Below are positions 23,919 to 32,965 of a stretch of 40,198 bases of DNA, one piece after another. Origin of the DNA: Clostridiales bacterium Firm_05 (GTDB taxonomy: Bacteria > Bacillota > Clostridia > Oscillospirales > Ruminococcaceae); contig LVAK01000105.1 of NCBI GenBank assembly GCA_001604035.1, forward strand, positions 1 to 40,198, given 5' to 3'. Every line of letters starts with the position of its first letter. Position 1 is the stretch's first letter. The notes below the pieces were generated by a model. That model worked only from the letters and a program-made list of their open reading frames with translations, did no database searches and was not told the origin of the DNA. The position numbers were made by a program, and so were the translations under genes.

Positions 23919-24227
23919 TTACACCTCCGAATTAGTGATTTTGATTGTTTTCGGGAATTCCTCAAGAATGGACTCAAAATGCTCTCTGAGCACTTTTATC
24001 ATCTGTGATGCATTATCGTCAGGTCTTACCCTGCACTCAATGACATTCCCACCCACCTTCAATTCAGGTGAGTGACCGAATTCCTCCAGCATATTCGCCG
24101 TTAACTGGACCGCCGAAGAAACTGCTGCACAGACAATATCGCTGCCGCTCTCAGCATAGCCGGAGTGACCGCTGAAGCTGAATCCTACAAGGCATCCCTT
24201 TGATTCAAAGAATTCTGCACGGATCAT
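23919..24227 (-). CDS. prp: Ribosomal-processing cysteine protease Prp
   Basis: A 102-residue Prp (YsxB family). Catalytic His21 ([10 protein letters not shown]) and Cys33 (DIVCAAVSS) are visible. It cleaves the bL27 extension. Start at 24227 is the ATG after the rplU stop (TGATCATG); an in-frame TTG at 24233 is a less likely start. It sits between rplU and rpmA, the normal Firmicute order. Confidence 0.93.
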   Translation of the reverse strand: MIRAEFFESKGCLVGFSFSGHSGYAESGSDIVCAAVSSAVQLTANMLEEFGHSPELKVGGNVIECRVRPDDNASQMIKVLREHFESILEEFPKTIKITNSEV

Positions 24228-24229
24228 GA

Positions 24230-24541
24230 TCAAGCCTTGATAGCTTCGATCTTAACCTGAGTGTAAGGCTGTCTGTGTCCCTGCTTCTTCTTCTCACCCT
24301 TCTTAGGCTTGTAAGTGAAAACAGTGATTTTCTTAGCCTTGCCGTTCTTCAGAACCTTAGCTTCTACTGCTGCACCGTCAACGTAAGGAGCACCGATCTT
24401 AAGACCATCGTCTGCGCCGAGAGCTACTACCTTGTCGAAAGTAACTGTCTCGTCAGCCTCTGCTGCAAGCTTCTCGATGAAGATGATATCACCCTCGTTT
24501 ACCTGATACTGCTTTCCGCCGGTTTCAATAACTGCGTACAT
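24230..24541 (-). CDS. rplU: Ribosomal protein bL21
   Basis: A 103-residue bL21 starting [14 protein letters not shown] and ending in the [15 protein letters not shown] region, the family signature. It is the first gene of rplU-prp-rpmA, behind a near-consensus promoter and an 80-base leader. Confidence 0.97.
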   Translation of the reverse strand: MYAVIETGGKQYQVNEGDIIFIEKLAAEADETVTFDKVVALGADDGLKIGAPYVDGAAVEAKVLKNGKAKKITVFTYKPKKGEKKKQGHRQPYTQVKIEAIKA

Positions 24542-24621
24542 ATTGTGGCACCTGCCTTTTCAATAAACTCGCTGTCACGGGTGTGTGCGGACACAACTTG
24601 CCTGACCCGTTCACAAGCGGC
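24542..24621 (-). ncRNA. Structured leader of rplU (L21-leader-like)
   Basis: About 80 transcribed bases before rplU. ACGGGT pairs with ACCCGT (24577-24582 / 24605-24610), enclosing a GTGT/ACAC hairpin. A short GGC-AGGT-GCC hairpin exposes or hides the ribosome-binding site. Firmicutes carry an autoregulatory L21 leader at this position. I infer the same here from place and folding, not from a covariance match. Confidence 0.5.
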
Positions 24622-24627
24622 AATAAT

Positions 24628-24656
24628 ATTTTAGCACAAACAACTGCGTTTGTCAA
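24628..24656 (-). promoter_or_regulatory. SigA promoter of rplU-prp-rpmA
   Basis: On the minus strand, TTGACA (24656-24651) and TAAAAT (24633-24628) are separated by 17 bases. Confidence 0.85.
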
Positions 24657-24720
24657 GGACTTTTCGTTATTTTTTTGCGATTTTTTGCGGAAGAGCTGTA
24701 ATTTTTCCTCCCGGGCATAA

Positions 24721-24760
24721 TATCAGTGACAAATGTCACTGATAAAGTGACAAACGTTAC
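24721..24760 (+). promoter_or_regulatory. Tandem palindromic operators upstream of the lipoprotein gene
   Basis: TATCAGTGACA (24721-24731) and TGTCACTGATA (24734-24744) form an 11-bp palindrome with a 2-base centre. A second, weaker copy, GTGACAAACGTTAC at 24747-24760, matches the core of the first (GTGACAAATGTCAC) at 12 of 14 positions. The two are exactly 21 bp apart, two helical turns. They end one base before the -35 box, the usual position of an activator. Confidence 0.7.
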
Positions 24761-24761
24761 C

Positions 24762-24790
24762 TTTGCAGAATGTTGTAAAAGTTATATAAT
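24762..24790 (+). promoter_or_regulatory. Promoter of the lipoprotein gene
   Basis: TTTGCA (24762-24767) and TATAAT (24785-24790) with a 17-base spacer. The weak -35 box fits activation from the adjacent operators. Confidence 0.7.
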
Positions 24791-24842
24791 GATATCAACA
24801 AAAGAGATGAACCACATCTTTAGAATAAGGAGGAAATAAACT

Positions 24843-26057
24843 ATGAAAAAGAAAAGATTATTGATTTGCGGATTAATATCAGCTTTGTGTTTTTCTACAT
24901 TTGCATCCTGCAATAAAAAACTGAACAATCCACCAACGATGACTCATATACTTTCAACTTTGTCATCAAGGTATTCAAAGCCGTTCATTTTATTGGAGGA
25001 TAATACTAAAGATGATGGTACCGGAACGTTAACATTTGAAGATACTAATGGCGTTCAGTTCACTGTTTATATTAGCAAAGACACTATCGGGGAATTTATG
25101 CCAGATTACAGGTACCGTACATCCGAAAGATACATTCCGGCATATTACAATGCACATCCAGAGTTATTCGAACCTTTCAAGGTAAACGGTCACGATTTCA
25201 AAAACGAGGATAGCAGTCATAATATGTATTATCACAGCTTTGACGAAATAGATGAAACAGTTCGTTTCACCTGCAAAACAGCTTATAATATGGAAAGGAT
25301 ATGCAATAGTGTTTCGGACAGCGATATTTCTCATTCGTCTGCATATATCAATTTTGTTCCAGCCGACTGCAGTGGAATATCTGAGCACAAACAATATTCA
25401 TATATAAGTATCCCAGCCACCGAGGAAAGTCATTGTATGTCCGAAGAAGAAATACAAAATCTGATCTCAGAAATACAGTTAGACTATGTTGAAACACTTC
25501 GTGAGCTCAATGATACAGAAAAGCTTTCAGAACTTACTTATGAACAGATCATGCTCGCTCCTCTGCCTGAGATACATAACGTCACCTTAAACGATAAAGT
25601 AGTTTTTAGTACGATGAAGGATTACTACCCCGCTTCCAACTATCTTGAAGGCGATGACACCGGTTATTGCTACACATTCCAAATCAAGCGTGCAAGCGAT
25701 CCGGACAGTATTTTCACACATCAGAGCTTCTTTGAGGAAATGGGCTGGGAATACTCAAATGACGGCAACGATATTTCTTTCACAAAAGGTGATACGAGCC
25801 TTGTATATCATATAAAACGTTCCATTACTACAGACTATAACGGAAATCTTAAATACGAATTTGAGGCTGTGCCTGAACTGAACGGCGAAACGTGTTACTA
25901 CATAGAAAATTGCCGTACAAGTAACAATACTTGGAATGGGAAGGATTTTGATTTTCAGTTCACTCTTAACGAAAAAGCTTTCAGAGAAATTTTCGGTGTA
26001 GAATTTGAATTCGACCAGGTCAACGGCACCGGGAAAATAGTAAAATACGGTAACTAA
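24843..26057 (+). CDS. Secreted lipoprotein of unknown function
   Basis: A 404-residue protein with a lipoprotein signal peptide (charged MKKKR, hydrophobic core, lipobox FASC with Cys near residue 23). The mature part is rich in Asp, Glu, Asn, Tyr and Ser, mostly beta by appearance, with no recognised domain. AAGGAGG precedes the start. It forms a single-gene unit with its own regulated promoter and terminator. It should be anchored to the outer face of the membrane. Confidence 0.8.
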   Translation: MKKKRLLICGLISALCFSTFASCNKKLNNPPTMTHILSTLSSRYSKPFILLEDNTKDDGTGTLTFEDTNGVQFTVYISKDTIGEFMPDYRYRTSERYIPAYYNAHPELFEPFKVNGHDFKNEDSSHNMYYHSFDEIDETVRFTCKTAYNMERICNSVSDSDISHSSAYINFVPADCSGISEHKQYSYISIPATEESHCMSEEEIQNLISEIQLDYVETLRELNDTEKLSELTYEQIMLAPLPEIHNVTLNDKVVFSTMKDYYPASNYLEGDDTGYCYTFQIKRASDPDSIFTHQSFFEEMGWEYSNDGNDISFTKGDTSLVYHIKRSITTDYNGNLKYEFEAVPELNGETCYYIENCRTSNNTWNGKDFDFQFTLNEKAFREIFGVEFEFDQVNGTGKIVKYGN

Positions 26058-26086
26058 AAAAGCCTGAGCAAAAACTCAGGCTTTTT
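26057..26086. terminator. Bidirectional terminator between the lipoprotein gene and the moxR operon
   Basis: A perfect 12-bp stem (AAAAAGCCTGAG at 26057-26068, complement at 26075-26086) with a 6-nt loop, between convergent units. Confidence 0.92.
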
Positions 26087-26090
26087 ATTA

Positions 26091-27314
26091 TTACCACACC
26101 TTATAATCTGGTGCACCGATCTTGTAGGATGTTCCGGGAACAAAGAGATCTGTAGGCGTGATCTCCTTGCCCTGTTCCTTCATCTGATCTGTAACTTTCT
26201 TCATTTCTCTGAAAGCTACACTGTTAGTAACGATGCGGGTTACATCTTCCTTGTCAGGTCTTGTACCAAGATATTCCAGAACAGCCTGCTGAAGGTAGAA
26301 ATAAGATCTGAGCTGTGTCTTCTTAAACTCTATCTGTGACTGATCGTCGCCTTCACCTTCGATAAGGAAAAGGCTGTCACCTTCACGATAACCAAGTGTA
26401 AGCTTTGCCATGATCTCAGGAATAAATATTCTTATCTCAGATGCAAGTGCCTGATCTCCTAACATATCGTTAAGCTTATCTATCATTGCAAGATAGTCAT
26501 CACGGTTTCTGATATTAACCATTGTTTTAATAGTTTCATTTGCAGCATTTATTACTGTTTCCTTTTTGAAAGGACACTCATCATCTGCACGGTTAACAAA
26601 TATAGCGTACTGCTTTTCGCAAAGGAATGATTCTGAAGCGTCCCAGCTCTCAACATATGGCTTGAGTAGTTCTGTGAGCTGTGAGCATACAGAACCGTTT
26701 ACTCGTACCTCAGCCATCTGCTTGTCCTTAAACTTAGCAAGATATATTCTAACCCAGTAGTACTTTTTAGATCCAAGGTACTTTGGAAGCTCACCCATAA
26801 GATAATTCATTATCATTACAGGCTGCTTTTCCTTAACACCGATCCTGACTACAGACTGGCAGTACATATCAAAATCATAATGCTGTCTGAGGAAATCAAC
26901 AGAGATGTGCTGAGGATTGGTCTTTGTTATTGACTGGTTGAGTGGGTGCCATACACCGCCGAAAAAGATCTCTACTGCCATCTGTGCAGCCTCTTCATAG
27001 GTCTTGCCCTGTGAATCTACCGGGTCAATAAGAGGCTCATCAAAGAGATCATTCTTGATTATGTATATGACCTGAAAAAGATTGATCTCGTCCTTAACTT
27101 CCATTCTTGCGACCTGAACGTCGATAGTGAAGCCCTTTGGCATGATTATGCACTCATCATAAAGAGTGCCATTAAGTTTTTCGTTAAGCTTTTCAAGAAT
27201 AAGAAGCTTCATTTCATGCTTCTTATCGTTTTCAGCTTCCTGAGCAAGTTCTTCTTCTGTCTTTACTTCCTCGACCTCATCTGACTGCTTGTTTTTCTTC
27301 TTAAAAAATGCCAC
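26091..27314 (-). CDS. Soluble protein of unknown function, last gene of the moxR operon
   Basis: The GTG at 27314 is chosen as start: AAGGAG lies 10 bases upstream and gives MAFFKKKNKQ. ATGs at 27347 and 27323 have no suitably spaced site. The ~407-residue protein is charged at the N-terminus, with no signal peptide or membrane segment. Mixed helix/strand segments include WHPLNQSITKTNPQHISVDF and a conserved-looking FVPGTSYKIGAPDYKVW C-terminus. I do not recognise a family. It follows prmA by 41 bases and shares the operon terminator. Confidence 0.75.
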   Translation of the reverse strand: MAFFKKKNKQSDEVEEVKTEEELAQEAENDKKHEMKLLILEKLNEKLNGTLYDECIIMPKGFTIDVQVARMEVKDEINLFQVIYIIKNDLFDEPLIDPVDSQGKTYEEAAQMAVEIFFGGVWHPLNQSITKTNPQHISVDFLRQHYDFDMYCQSVVRIGVKEKQPVMIMNYLMGELPKYLGSKKYYWVRIYLAKFKDKQMAEVRVNGSVCSQLTELLKPYVESWDASESFLCEKQYAIFVNRADDECPFKKETVINAANETIKTMVNIRNRDDYLAMIDKLNDMLGDQALASEIRIFIPEIMAKLTLGYREGDSLFLIEGEGDDQSQIEFKKTQLRSYFYLQQAVLEYLGTRPDKEDVTRIVTNSVAFREMKKVTDQMKEQGKEITPTDLFVPGTSYKIGAPDYKVW

Positions 27315-27355
27315 TGTAATCATTCTCCTTAAAAAAATTTGTTTCATATTTAATT

Positions 27356-28321
27356 TTAATATGTGAAGCGGACTGCCGCCCAGCCTTCTTTTAAATTTGC
27401 CTCCGGGCCTTTAAAGCCTACGGATTCAAGAGCAGATATAACCTCATCCATTCTCTCTTCAATTATGCCTGAGACGATAAGGGTGCCGCCCTTCCTGATA
27501 TATCTCACAAAATGCTCTTTCATTGCAATGAGAACATCTGCAACTATATTTGCAGTGATGATATCATACTTATCATCGATCTCTGATGCCAGTTTTTCAT
27601 CCGTGAGTATGTTACCGAAATATGTTTTGTATACATCCGGCGAAATATGATTCTTTACTGCGTTTTCAAGAGCAGTCTCGGCTGCATTCTGTTCAATATC
27701 TACTGCAACAGCATTTCCAGCTCCAAGAAGCAAAGCGCCTATCGAAAGAATACCGCTTCCACATCCCATGTCAAGAAGCTTATCTCCGCTGTTCAGGCTC
27801 TTTTCCAGCAGTTCAAGGCACAATCTTGTTGTGTGATGCTGACCTGTACCAAAACTCGAGGCAGGATCTATCTCAAGTATGATGCGCTGCCCATCATCGT
27901 TATATTCTTCCCATGAGGGCTTGATAACAAGTTTCTCTCCTACCTTAAGCGGCTTGAAATACTGTTTCCAGTTATTCGCCCAGTCCTCTTCACGAATGCT
28001 TGTCAGTTCCGCTTCAAGTCGGCCATAAGCACCTTCACTGTCAGAAGATTTAAGCTCAGAAAGCATACTTCTGATAGCGCTGAGCATATCTGCGCCCTGT
28101 TCGTTGCAGGGAAGATATACAGTAATACAAGTCTCACAGTGTGAAAGTCCCATAAGATCATCATCGATATAATCCCACTGCCCGTTTTTATTCTCCAGGA
28201 ATTCGTTGAAATCTTCAGCATCCTGTATTGCAAAGCCTTTTATACCGATGTCCATGAGTTTTACTGTAAGCAATTCTATAGCTGCTGTTGTTGTGTAGAT
28301 ATTAACTTCTGTCCATTCCAT
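27356..28321 (-). CDS. prmA: Ribosomal protein L11 methyltransferase PrmA
   Basis: A 321-residue class I SAM-dependent methyltransferase of the PrmA family. DPASSFGTGQHHTT (152-165) and the SAM-binding LDMGCGSG (183-190) followed by VDIE are typical. The N-terminal ~120 residues form the L11-recognition domain. It trimethylates lysines of L11. AGGAG precedes the start. The gene lies only 11 bases after the dockerin peptidase, within an otherwise envelope-related operon. Confidence 0.94.
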   Translation of the reverse strand: MEWTEVNIYTTTAAIELLTVKLMDIGIKGFAIQDAEDFNEFLENKNGQWDYIDDDLMGLSHCETCITVYLPCNEQGADMLSAIRSMLSELKSSDSEGAYGRLEAELTSIREEDWANNWKQYFKPLKVGEKLVIKPSWEEYNDDGQRIILEIDPASSFGTGQHHTTRLCLELLEKSLNSGDKLLDMGCGSGILSIGALLLGAGNAVAVDIEQNAAETALENAVKNHISPDVYKTYFGNILTDEKLASEIDDKYDIITANIVADVLIAMKEHFVRYIRKGGTLIVSGIIEERMDEVISALESVGFKGPEANLKEGWAAVRFTY

Positions 28322-28332
28322 TTATTTTTCTC

Positions 28333-29508
28333 CTAACTGCAAATTAACATCAGGTAAACAAGAATATCTGCTTCATCCGCTTTTCCGTCTCCGTTTATGT
28401 CTGCTGACAAAAGCTCATTCTCGCTGAGCACCGATATTCCATCCGGCAGAGTCTTTGTACATCTTATATGGTCGCTAAGAAGACCAAGATCGTAAATATC
28501 TACCTTTTTATCACCGTTGATATCGCCTGGCTCATTCTCATTCTTAGATGGAGTCTCTTTCATTCCGTCAAGAGGAACCCAACCTACAATACCGTCGCTA
28601 TTTTCAATTAATCCGTATCCGCCACTGGTTGCGGAGATCTTCGTTACGTATCCACTCTTCATGTGTACGATCTCAAGCGCTCCCTCAGCAGGCTGTCCGT
28701 ATACTACAGCCTCATCATCGCCATCGTAGAAATACTCAACAGATGATGTGAGCGTCTTTATCGGCTGTGTAGAAAGAGCAATAGTTGTGGTAGTCGTAGT
28801 AGTAGTTGTTGTGGTGGTAGTAGTTGTGGTGGTTGTCGTTGTTGTCAAAGGAGCCGGACCACTGAATTTTGCAGGCGGATTCTTGCATTTAAGTGCCCAG
28901 TATTCGTTTCTGCCAGCCAGTGTATAATGATCCGAAACAAGTCCGGCACCATAAGCAGGATCAATCATATAGATATCATTACCGATAACGCCTTCGATAT
29001 ATACCCAGTGATGACCATTTACATTTACGATAACATGAGTGCCATTATCCATCATAGTCTTTATCTCAGATGCGATACCAGATTTATTACCGCTGGAGAA
29101 ATAGGAATCTTTAATAAAAGTAACAGACGGAATGATTTTGCTGATTGTTCCCCAGCTGGCGATACCTCCTCCGCTGCTGAAACCATTGTTCTTCGTGTAG
29201 GCCTTTGCAAGTACACCGGGATCGAACTGATCTGCATTCGAAATACCAAGATTCTTCAATGCTGCAGCGTCCAGCGAACCGGATGCTTTCGCCATTATGG
29301 CAAGCGAAGTTATTAGACATCCCGAGCGAGCGATAGTTGTATTACCCATAGGTACATTTCCCCAGCGTGGATCCATCTGACTCCATGTATGGTAATCATC
29401 TGTTGCCGAGAAAGTATACAGTGGTCTGATGTTTCCTGCTGCCATGCCTATAAGCATTAGCAGCGAAAGGACGACGCCAATGATATCGTTTTTGATTTTA
29501 GTATGCAT
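28333..29508 (-). CDS. Secreted C39-like cysteine peptidase with poly-Thr linker, SH3-like and dockerin-like domains
   Basis: A 391-residue exported protein. The N-terminal segment (about 11-35) is a signal peptide. A papain-fold C39-like domain covers about 40-205, with nucleophile Cys64 (RSGCLITS), His in GHHWVYIEG (166/167) and Asp183. A run of 21 Thr (222-242) forms a linker, probably glycosylated. An SH3-like domain (about 255-315, ending VGWVPLDG) and a dockerin-like module (about 325-391: two DINGDxKxD loops) follow. It would act on peptides or peptidoglycan cross-bridges while attached to a cohesin. It starts 13 bases after the transglutaminase gene, GGAGG 7 bases before its ATG, so it belongs to that operon. 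Confidence 0.85.
   Translation of the reverse strand: MHTKIKNDIIGVVLSLLMLIGMAAGNIRPLYTFSATDDYHTWSQMDPRWGNVPMGNTTIARSGCLITSLAIMAKASGSLDAAALKNLGISNADQFDPGVLAKAYTKNNGFSSGGGIASWGTISKIIPSVTFIKDSYFSSGNKSGIASEIKTMMDNGTHVIVNVNGHHWVYIEGVIGNDIYMIDPAYGAGLVSDHYTLAGRNEYWALKCKNPPAKFSGPAPLTTTTTTTTTTTTTTTTTTTTTIALSTQPIKTLTSSVEYFYDGDDEAVVYGQPAEGALEIVHMKSGYVTKISATSGGYGLIENSDGIVGWVPLDGMKETPSKNENEPGDINGDKKVDIYDLGLLSDHIRCTKTLPDGISVLSENELLSADINGDGKADEADILVYLMLICS
28783..28845 (-). repeat. 21-codon threonine tract
   Basis: Sixty-three bases encode 21 consecutive Thr using all four ACN codons in mixed order. Codon mixing argues for selection on the protein linker rather than recent slippage of a pure trinucleotide repeat. 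Confidence 0.95.
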
Positions 29509-29521
29509 AATTACCTCCTGA

Positions 29522-31789
29522 TCAAACTTTAGCGGTGTTTATGCGTCTCTTTTTCCTTGTTTCTTTAAAAGCATAGAAAGCTGAAATATATTCGGTGAGG
29601 GCTTTATTTTTCTGTTCATCACCAAGTGTCAGCTCTCCGTATACAGCCTCGTCAAAAAGCTTTGCTGTATCGAATATATCTGCTCCCGAGATCTCCATTA
29701 CTTTTTCTGCGACCTCATGTGAAGTGAATACACCTGAAATACCATAAAGTCTTGTGATCCTCCGCATTATTGCCTTAACTGTGTCGTTTGAATTTTTTCT
29801 GCGGCTTCTTGATAAAAACAGCTTATGGCTTATGGTCGGATATAAAAGAAGTATGATTATTCCAAACACAAGCATGGCAAGAAGGATCAGCCCGGCTGTC
29901 ATAAGAGTCTGTGCAAGAGAACGCTTTTTTTCCTTTGAAGCAGAATCAGCGATCGTTGGCTCAAAATCCAGCCAGCCGTAACCATTGATATAAAGCTCGG
30001 GATAAGCATGAGCGTGCTGAGGAGTAATAACATAGTTTACATCCTGGTACTCGCCGGAGCCGGTAAAGGGTTCATCTACTAAAAAGCCTTCGCAATATCT
30101 TGCAGGGATGCCTGCTGCTCTTGAAAGCAGGATCATTGCAGTGGCATACTCAACACATACTCCCCTCTTAGTCTTAAAAAGGAAGCTTATTGCGTTCTCA
30201 CCACGGCTCTTCACATAACTTAGATCATACACAAAGTCATTGGCATAAAAGTACATCTCGATAGCTTTCGCTTTCTCGTAATCTGTCTCGCAGCCTTCTG
30301 TGATCTCCATTGCAAGTTCGTAGATCCGATCCTCGTCACCATAGTCGAGATAATCCGCATAATTCCGGTAGCTTTCATATTCCTCATCAAGTATATCTGC
30401 ATACTCTATATATTCATAGTCAGACTCAGAATCATTGAAATATGCATCATACAAAACATCGTAGCCGTCCCTAAGCAGATCTTCATAGTCGGCAGCAGAT
30501 ATAGCATCTATTATCTCACTATTTGTTGGATCAGTAAAGAAAAGATCCGGTGTGTATGTGAATGTTATTTCATCATGCTGACTGAATCTGTCTGCACTTC
30601 TTACAAGTCCCGTCTCCATATATTCCAGCTCTCCGCCGTAGCTTGTTTTCTCTACTGAAACAAGCCCTTCGGGTACAGGAGCATACTGAGTAGGACGTGG
30701 GTAAACCGAATAAACAGATATTTCCTTTGACTCCGGAATATATATTTCCTTTCCTACAAAATTTGTCAGCCCATATTTTTCGGCATATGAACTGTCACAT
30801 TCAGCCGCCTTCATTATCGCTTCGGTAAGCTCTCCTGGCTGTGCAAGAATTTCAGGATAAATGTCAAACGAAGATATCTCGTTGCGTTCACGATCTGATG
30901 CACGCCACACGTCTCCTTCATATTCATATGAAGTAAATGTAGCTGTTTTCATGTGTACTCCATCTTCAGCTTTTACATAGTAAAGAGGAGTGTTATTGTC
31001 AACATCTCTGTATTGTCCGCCGGAGCTCGTGTCCCTGAAAACACTGAGCATTGAAACAAGTCTGTCGGTAAATCGTTCAGCCGAGATCATAGATTCAAGC
31101 AGTGAACGGTCTGTATCAACAGTCGGCTTTGGAACAAGGGACGCAATGACAGCGAAAATCATCGTATACACGCCTACTGTTCGCCATGTTTCATTTCTGA
31201 CAACAAGAACTGTGTTTTCATCATCCTTTAACTGGCGGAAATAGACCATAAGCAATATGTACATCATTGATAGTATGATGATGAACAAAATCGGCATCGT
31301 CTCATTCTCTTTACCATATATAGCAAATGGGATGATGAATACGAGAAAGCTCATAAATATCCTATAACGGATCCGTGTAAAATAATATATAACTGAGCTC
31401 ATGAATATCATAAACAGCAGATATACAGCCATAGTATACCATTTATTGTATTCTACGGCGACTTGAGGAGTAATAAACCATACCGAAAAGGGAAGATAAT
31501 AATCGTTCTGTCCTTTTTCCATGCATATATTTGCAGCCATATAGAACAGTACACCAATAAAACAGTAAGCTATACCTCCGACAAGCTTATGCTTGTTCAT
31601 GTAATCAAATAATCTGAAGAGCAGAAAACCTGCCACAACAGAAATCACACCATAAAATACGATCAATTTATCACGATAATGATACATTATCGCCATCATT
31701 ATCACTACAGTATATATCAATACGGGATCCAACAGATATTTTAACACATATTTCTTGAAGAAAGATACATTATTTTCTGTTTCATACAT
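29522..31789 (-). CDS. Transglutaminase-like membrane protein (TgpA type)
   Basis: A 755-residue protein. About six to eight N-terminal TM segments (to ~residue 210) precede a large extracellular part with a transglutaminase/protease core: Cys545 in RGVCVEYA and His594 in HAHAYPEL, followed by GWLDFEPT, where Glu takes the place of the common Asp. A further TM (about 625-650) and a cytoplasmic DUF4129-like tail follow. TgpA proteins are encoded with MoxR ATPases and DUF58 proteins and probably modify or cleave envelope proteins. It starts 3 bases after the DUF58 stop. Confidence 0.9.
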   Translation of the reverse strand: MYETENNVSFFKKYVLKYLLDPVLIYTVVIMMAIMYHYRDKLIVFYGVISVVAGFLLFRLFDYMNKHKLVGGIAYCFIGVLFYMAANICMEKGQNDYYLPFSVWFITPQVAVEYNKWYTMAVYLLFMIFMSSVIYYFTRIRYRIFMSFLVFIIPFAIYGKENETMPILFIIILSMMYILLMVYFRQLKDDENTVLVVRNETWRTVGVYTMIFAVIASLVPKPTVDTDRSLLESMISAERFTDRLVSMLSVFRDTSSGGQYRDVDNNTPLYYVKAEDGVHMKTATFTSYEYEGDVWRASDRERNEISSFDIYPEILAQPGELTEAIMKAAECDSSYAEKYGLTNFVGKEIYIPESKEISVYSVYPRPTQYAPVPEGLVSVEKTSYGGELEYMETGLVRSADRFSQHDEITFTYTPDLFFTDPTNSEIIDAISAADYEDLLRDGYDVLYDAYFNDSESDYEYIEYADILDEEYESYRNYADYLDYGDEDRIYELAMEITEGCETDYEKAKAIEMYFYANDFVYDLSYVKSRGENAISFLFKTKRGVCVEYATAMILLSRAAGIPARYCEGFLVDEPFTGSGEYQDVNYVITPQHAHAYPELYINGYGWLDFEPTIADSASKEKKRSLAQTLMTAGLILLAMLVFGIIILLLYPTISHKLFLSRSRRKNSNDTVKAIMRRITRLYGISGVFTSHEVAEKVMEISGADIFDTAKLFDEAVYGELTLGDEQKNKALTEYISAFYAFKETRKKRRINTAKV

Positions 31790-31792
31790 ATC

Positions 31793-32965
31793 TTATACCT
31801 GTTTAAAATCATTATTTTCATCAAGATACCACAGCTCTGCGTCTCCGCTGTAAGCATCGTTTATGTATGGAAGCAGGATGTTGAAGTTTCCGTTTTCGGA
31901 AAATCGCCCCGTCATTGATGAGAATACTCCGCCGGCATCTGTTGTTGCAATAACACAGGCGCAAACATTTGAGTTGATGCTGTTCAGGTCAAGCCTGTAC
32001 CCCGGCACGACCTTGACAGACAGCACCTTCAGCAGGAGATTATCAACATAATCTGGATTTTCTACGCTCTCGATAATAACTCTGTTCCCTCCGCCGCAGT
32101 AGGCAAAATTACAGGATATTCCCTGCTTCACAAGAGCCTTCAAAAGGCCAAATACCGATCTGATGAGCTTTTCCTCCTTGATTACTGCACTGTGAGGATC
32201 TTCAGCAGATGCTCTGTAAAGATCAAGGATTATCATCGGCTGTACGGATGAAACAGCTTCATCAAGTCTAACCATAAGCTTGTCTTTTTTAGTTGAAAGC
32301 TTCCAGTTAACTCTTTTAAGAGGATCACCCTGTACGTATTCCCTGTGTTCATAGCCAGGAGCTGAATTGACCGAATATAACATTGCACTGCTCTCATCCT
32401 CTTCTTCGTCACTCGTCATTACAACATTTGCAAGATTACGAAAAAGCGGAGATGAAGCTTTAATGTCAGGAATATCCGGGATAATTCCTACAGAAACAGG
32501 GGCACCGACTGCCTTTTTGTCCTTTAATCTGAGAAATCCAAGGAATCCGCAGCTATACACCTTGCCAACTGATATCTCACCATTGCCTCCTATCCTTGCA
32601 GGTATCCTATAAGTAAACGTCCTGCTTTGTTCAAAAAACAAGGACAGGTGATAATTCTTTTTATGCTCATCGAATACCTCTGATGCAGACGGTGTAATCT
32701 CAATTATAGCAAACGGAAATATACCTCTCTTTTCGACCTTGACTGTAACTTCAAGCTCGCTGCCCTTCTTTACGAAAGCATCGCTGTCAATAGTCACAGA
32801 GATCCTGTTTTTTGATGCAACAGCCGCTATTACCGATATAACAGGCGCAACTATAAGGAAAGTAATGAGAACTACGCCCATTTCACCTTCTATATAGAAC
32901 GCAAATATATACACAAGATAGGCAATGGCTGCTACACTCAAATACCCTCCGAGCTTCCTTATCAT
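31793..32965 (-). CDS. DUF58 (VWA-like) membrane protein
   Basis: A 390-residue protein with two N-terminal TM segments, a beta-rich middle domain and the DUF58 motif EYVQGDPLKRVNWKLSTKK (about 220-240) leading into a VWA-like fold (IILDLYRAS). DUF58 proteins work with MoxR ATPases in assembling or activating envelope complexes. Its ATG overlaps the moxR stop by four bases (ATGA), so the two are coupled. Confidence 0.92.
   Translation of the reverse strand: MIRKLGGYLSVAAIAYLVYIFAFYIEGEMGVVLITFLIVAPVISVIAAVASKNRISVTIDSDAFVKKGSELEVTVKVEKRGIFPFAIIEITPSASEVFDEHKKNYHLSLFFEQSRTFTYRIPARIGGNGEISVGKVYSCGFLGFLRLKDKKAVGAPVSVGIIPDIPDIKASSPLFRNLANVVMTSDEEEDESSAMLYSVNSAPGYEHREYVQGDPLKRVNWKLSTKKDKLMVRLDEAVSSVQPMIILDLYRASAEDPHSAVIKEEKLIRSVFGLLKALVKQGISCNFAYCGGGNRVIIESVENPDYVDNLLLKVLSVKVVPGYRLDLNSINSNVCACVIATTDAGGVFSSMTGRFSENGNFNILLPYINDAYSGDAELWYLDENNDFKQV

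Noticed and set aside
28783-28845. A simple trinucleotide microsatellite
   Set aside because: The codons are mixed in irregular order, so it is a protein linker rather than a pure DNA repeat.
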